A program made the translations under genes and the position numbers. The notes below the pieces were generated by a model. It was given only the letters and a program-made list of their open reading frames with translations, had not been told where the DNA came from and searched no databases. Positions 62,162 to 64,000 of a stretch of 64,000 nt of DNA are shown piece after piece. This DNA comes from Symbiodinium natans (taxonomy: Eukaryota; Sar; Dinophyceae; Suessiales; Symbiodiniaceae). The stretch spans positions 62,001-126,000 of the forward strand of contig CAJNDS010000014.1 in assembly GCA_905221605.1 (NCBI GenBank), given 5' to 3'. Positions within the stretch are counted from its first letter, which is position 1, and each line of letters begins with the position of its first letter.

Positions 62162-63978
62162 TTTATATTATATATATATATATATATTGTTTCTATTCTT
62201 TTGGGGGGGGTCATTGTGACGAGGGTTTAGGGTTTAGGGTTCTACGAACAGTCCTTCACGGCCATTGTAGTTCCCACCCTATGATAATCCCCATTGAGGC
62301 CTGCTAGCATAAGGTGGAACCCTAAACCCTAAACCCTAAACCCTAAACCCTAAACCCTAAACCCTAAACCCTAAACAAAAAGGATTTAGGCCTCAAGGAG
62401 GTGATGGATGAAGGCGTCGCTGGCCTCCCGCTCGGTGGGCGCTTTCAGCGCCTCCCGTGCTGCGGTTTCATCCTCGGTTGGCCCTTCAAACACTCCACGT
62501 TTAGGGTTTAGGGTTTATAAGGGTTAAGGGTTTAGGGTTTAGGGTTTAGGGTTTAGGGTCCTAAATGATGATCCGCTTCAACTCACTAAGGGAAAACACA
62601 AAACTCTCCCCAAGGGCCTACCCAGCATCCACACCCGGGGCGGTGAGGAAGACGGTGTAGGAGTATTCCATCTTCACCTTAGTTGCTGAGTTCATAGGCC
62701 CCAAAAAGTCTACACTCTCAGTTCTATAGGGGGGATGGTAGTATCTCCCAAAAAGGTGTAGAGTGGTACCGACTCAGCTACTCGGTCACTAGGTTCAGCC
62801 TCCGGGCCACCAGCCTCCTTGATGAACTTGATGGGATACGCTCGGCGACCTGGACATGACGTGGTCGCACGCCATGCCCAGTAAGGTTCCTTGCTTTGGA
62901 GTAGACGCTGAACAAAAAATATATACTTTTTAGGTATAAGTAGCTAGAATAGGAACCCAGAACAACAAAAAAGTATTAAAGTATAGTACTCCAAGACCCA
63001 GGTTCGCAAGGGAGGCCTGAAGAGCTGAGGCGACTTGGGCAGAGTACAGCTGGAAGACTGCGTCGTTGAGCTTGAGCTCCGCTTTCCCCACAAGGATGGA
63101 GGTCTCATCAGGACAGTAGTACCTGAAATCCGCAAAGATGCACTCGGAGATCGTCTCGCAGTTCCTTCCCAAAGGCCGAGGACACGCCGAGCTGTCGTCC
63201 TTGCTGGCGTCGCAGCCACAGGTTGTTGGGCAGAAGCCTTCCATGGTTTTCAGACCCCAGTCAAACCTCCAAGAAAAGCAAGTCCCCCATGTCACGTTCA
63301 TCTCCGTAAGCTTGTCGCCGAAGGAACAGCCATGCTCCCACATGGCATCTGCAAGAACCAAGGCTTCTGCCTTTCCTTCACGAGTGGCCTCCGATTCCCC
63401 AACGGCCCTGACGGATTGAACCCACTGAGACCAGGACGCATCTGACCGGAGCTCTTCGGCAGACTTTTCCTCGCAGCTCGAACGCTGCAGGTTCCGCAGG
63501 AAGGCCTCCGAGGACCAGCAAGGCCGGCCCAGCCCGTAGGGACAGCCCTGTGTTTTCATAAACTCTCCGGCTGGTTCATTGCAACCACAGGTATCCGAGC
63601 AGAACATGCGTGCAGCAAAGCCCTTGCCCTTGCTCCCATCTAGGAGGTCACAGTAGGGTTTGGCATCCAAACACCCCATGACGCTCTGGTTCCCCAAAAA
63701 ACCTAGGTTGCTGAGTTCAGAAGTCCCCCCAAAAGAGTATCCACTTTCGGGGTTATAGTGTCCCAAAAAGTGTAAAAACCCCTAAACCCTAAACCCTAAA
63801 CCCTAAACCCTAAACCGTGTGCTCACTCAGCCACTAAGAAGCTACGTAGGTAGTTCCGAAGTGGCTCCGTGTCTCCCAGGTCGCCGCAGCGTGGGTTGGC
63901 CAAGTCCACCGCCCGCTCCACGTCCAGCGTCGACGTCTCGGCCAGGTCGTCCATGCCATCCAGCCAAACCTGACTCAT
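61759..63978 (-). CDS. cysteine-rich extracellular-type protein, seven exons joined
   Basis: Minus exons 63846-63978, 62998-63702, 62790-62893, 62635-62677, 62392-62492, 62009-62056 and 61759-61845 join in phase to about 407 codons. Junctions are GT-AG, except a GC donor after exon 5; a GC donor is also possible after exon 1. Exon 1 starts at an ATG (MSQVWLDGMDDLAETSTLDV), but no stop lies upstream in the window, so the start is provisional. Exon 2 (234 codons) has paired Cys clusters, FCSDTCGC and FCPTTCGC, then CPRPLGRNCETISEC. Exons 3-6 read as an alpha/beta domain with SSSSRRLVARRL, VKMEYSYTVFL and EALKAPTEREASDAFIHHLL, a pattern I associate with dinoflagellate surface proteins (memory, not a search). 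Exon 7 is Ser/Thr/Pro-rich (NGPSPPTSNMSTTSTTPAPS). Every intron is an introner copy or telomere-like array. Function unknown; probably secreted or surface. Confidence 0.8.
61846..62008. mobile_element. family N element forming intron 6
   Basis: Reading minus, GTGGGGGGTCTCTACGAAAA starts at the donor and ATATTCAG ends it. AAAATAGGGG and CCCCTATTTT are inverted near the ends. Fragments related to it are at 7806-7856, 34612-34660 and 44690-44730. Confidence 0.68.
62100..62190. repeat. TA microsatellite
   Basis: TATATA tract with a T run. Confidence 0.95.
62240..62315. mobile_element. family A fragment in intron 5
   Basis: ACAGTCCTTCACGG and GCCTGCTAGCATAAGGTGGAA match the inner part of family A; both outer ends are missing. 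A CCCTAAA array follows (62316-62375). Confidence 0.6.
62501..62570. repeat. TTTAGGG array inside intron 4
   Basis: About eight units with TTTATAAGGG variants. Together with the adjoining unique 60 bp it forms the intron between two in-phase exons, direct support for telomere-like repeats being intronic. Confidence 0.85.
62678..62785. mobile_element. family C element forming intron 3, duplication TCAC
   Basis: Ends CTTAGTTGCTGAGTTCATA and CCGACTCAGCTACTCGG; TCAC at 62674-62677 and 62786-62789. Read on minus, the duplication is GTGA, so its GT is the donor, and the element end CTAAG is the acceptor. Confidence 0.92.
62894..62997. mobile_element. family G element forming intron 2
   Basis: CTTTGGAGTAGACGCTG and AGTACTCCAAG ends; the body is nearly identical to 48875-48976. 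GT at 62997 and AG at 62894 (minus) bound it. Confidence 0.88.
63703..63838. mobile_element. family C element forming intron 1, with internal CCCTAAA array
   Basis: CTAGGTTGCTGAGTTCAG and CACTCAGCCACTAAG; flanks AAAC and AAGC match in three of four. Five CCCTAAA units (about 63780-63816) lie about 20 bp from the right end. Confidence 0.88.
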
Positions 63979-64000
63979 GGTTGGGATAGTATTAATTAAT

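Larger units (their letters stand above)
180..63816. repeat. dispersed interstitial TTTAGGG/CCCTAAA arrays (whole window)
   Basis: Well over a hundred short arrays of the heptamer TTTAGGG, or its complement, are scattered through the window. They run from two units to about 170 bp and alternate in orientation. The heptamer is the telomere repeat of plants, dinoflagellates and chromerids. Here it is interstitial and lies between unique coding-like islands. The motif holds its own GT and AG, so on the TTTAGGG strand an array supplies donor and acceptor dinucleotides. Individual large or variant arrays are listed separately. Confidence 0.95.

Noticed and set aside
62790-62893. Alternative frame of exon 3 with YPIKFIKEAGGPEAEP
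   Set aside because: Also open and spliceable with other GT-AG choices, but the chosen frame gives the RRL-ARRL motif that fits the exons on both sides.
63707-63766. N-terminus of the 278-codon minus frame (GHYNPESGYSFGG) as protein
   Set aside because: This part is translated family C element sequence; the exon starts at 63702. Likewise the LYFNTFLLFW tail is family G.
1-64000. Chromosome end or subtelomere
   Set aside because: Telomere-like arrays flip orientation dozens of times, are short, and surround coding-like islands; no terminal uniform tract is present.

Overview
The window reads as nuclear DNA of a dinoflagellate or close alveolate relative. This is an inference from four things: TTTAGGG-type (Arabidopsis-type) telomere-like repeats scattered through the interior, very small GC-rich exons, almost all of the convincing coding sequence on one strand (minus), and several families of short inverted-repeat elements that behave like introners. 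No bacterial operon, ribosome binding site, CRISPR array, rRNA or tRNA was recognised.

Layout. From end to end, islands of roughly 50-250 bp of unique sequence alternate with short arrays of CCCTAAA or TTTAGGG and their local variants. Array orientation flips many times, so this is not a chromosome end. Most islands carry an open, G/C-ending-codon-rich frame on the minus strand. Many are bounded by plausible splice sites, often with a donor formed by the array itself (GTTTAGGG read on the coding strand). A single 30-codon open frame is expected by chance, so isolated islands are given modest confidence. I trust them more where frames join in phase across an element, or where donor, acceptor and codon bias agree.

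Best gene. At 61.76-63.98 kb (minus) seven exons join in phase into about 407 codons: cysteine-rich extracellular-type repeats, then an alpha/beta domain with an RRL-ARRL motif, then a Ser/Thr/Pro-rich linker. Its introns consist of introner copies (families C, G and N) and telomere-like arrays. Two further in-phase models lie at 21.36-22.27 kb and 60.42-60.82 kb. Both are interrupted by family H elements that use the same donor and the same acceptor.

Mobile fraction. I separate at least ten families of 80-260 bp elements with terminal inverted repeats. Families B, C and F show 4-bp target-site duplications; one family A copy has 8 bp and one family H copy has 5 bp. Nearly all families begin CT and end AG, so either orientation supplies a 3' splice site. 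Some are nested (B inside A, E inside H). Three copies of family C carry a telomere-like array at the same internal position.

The rest is microsatellite, homopolymer runs and degenerate telomere-like sequence. The candidate exons probably belong to several long, finely split minus-strand genes whose products I do not recognise.
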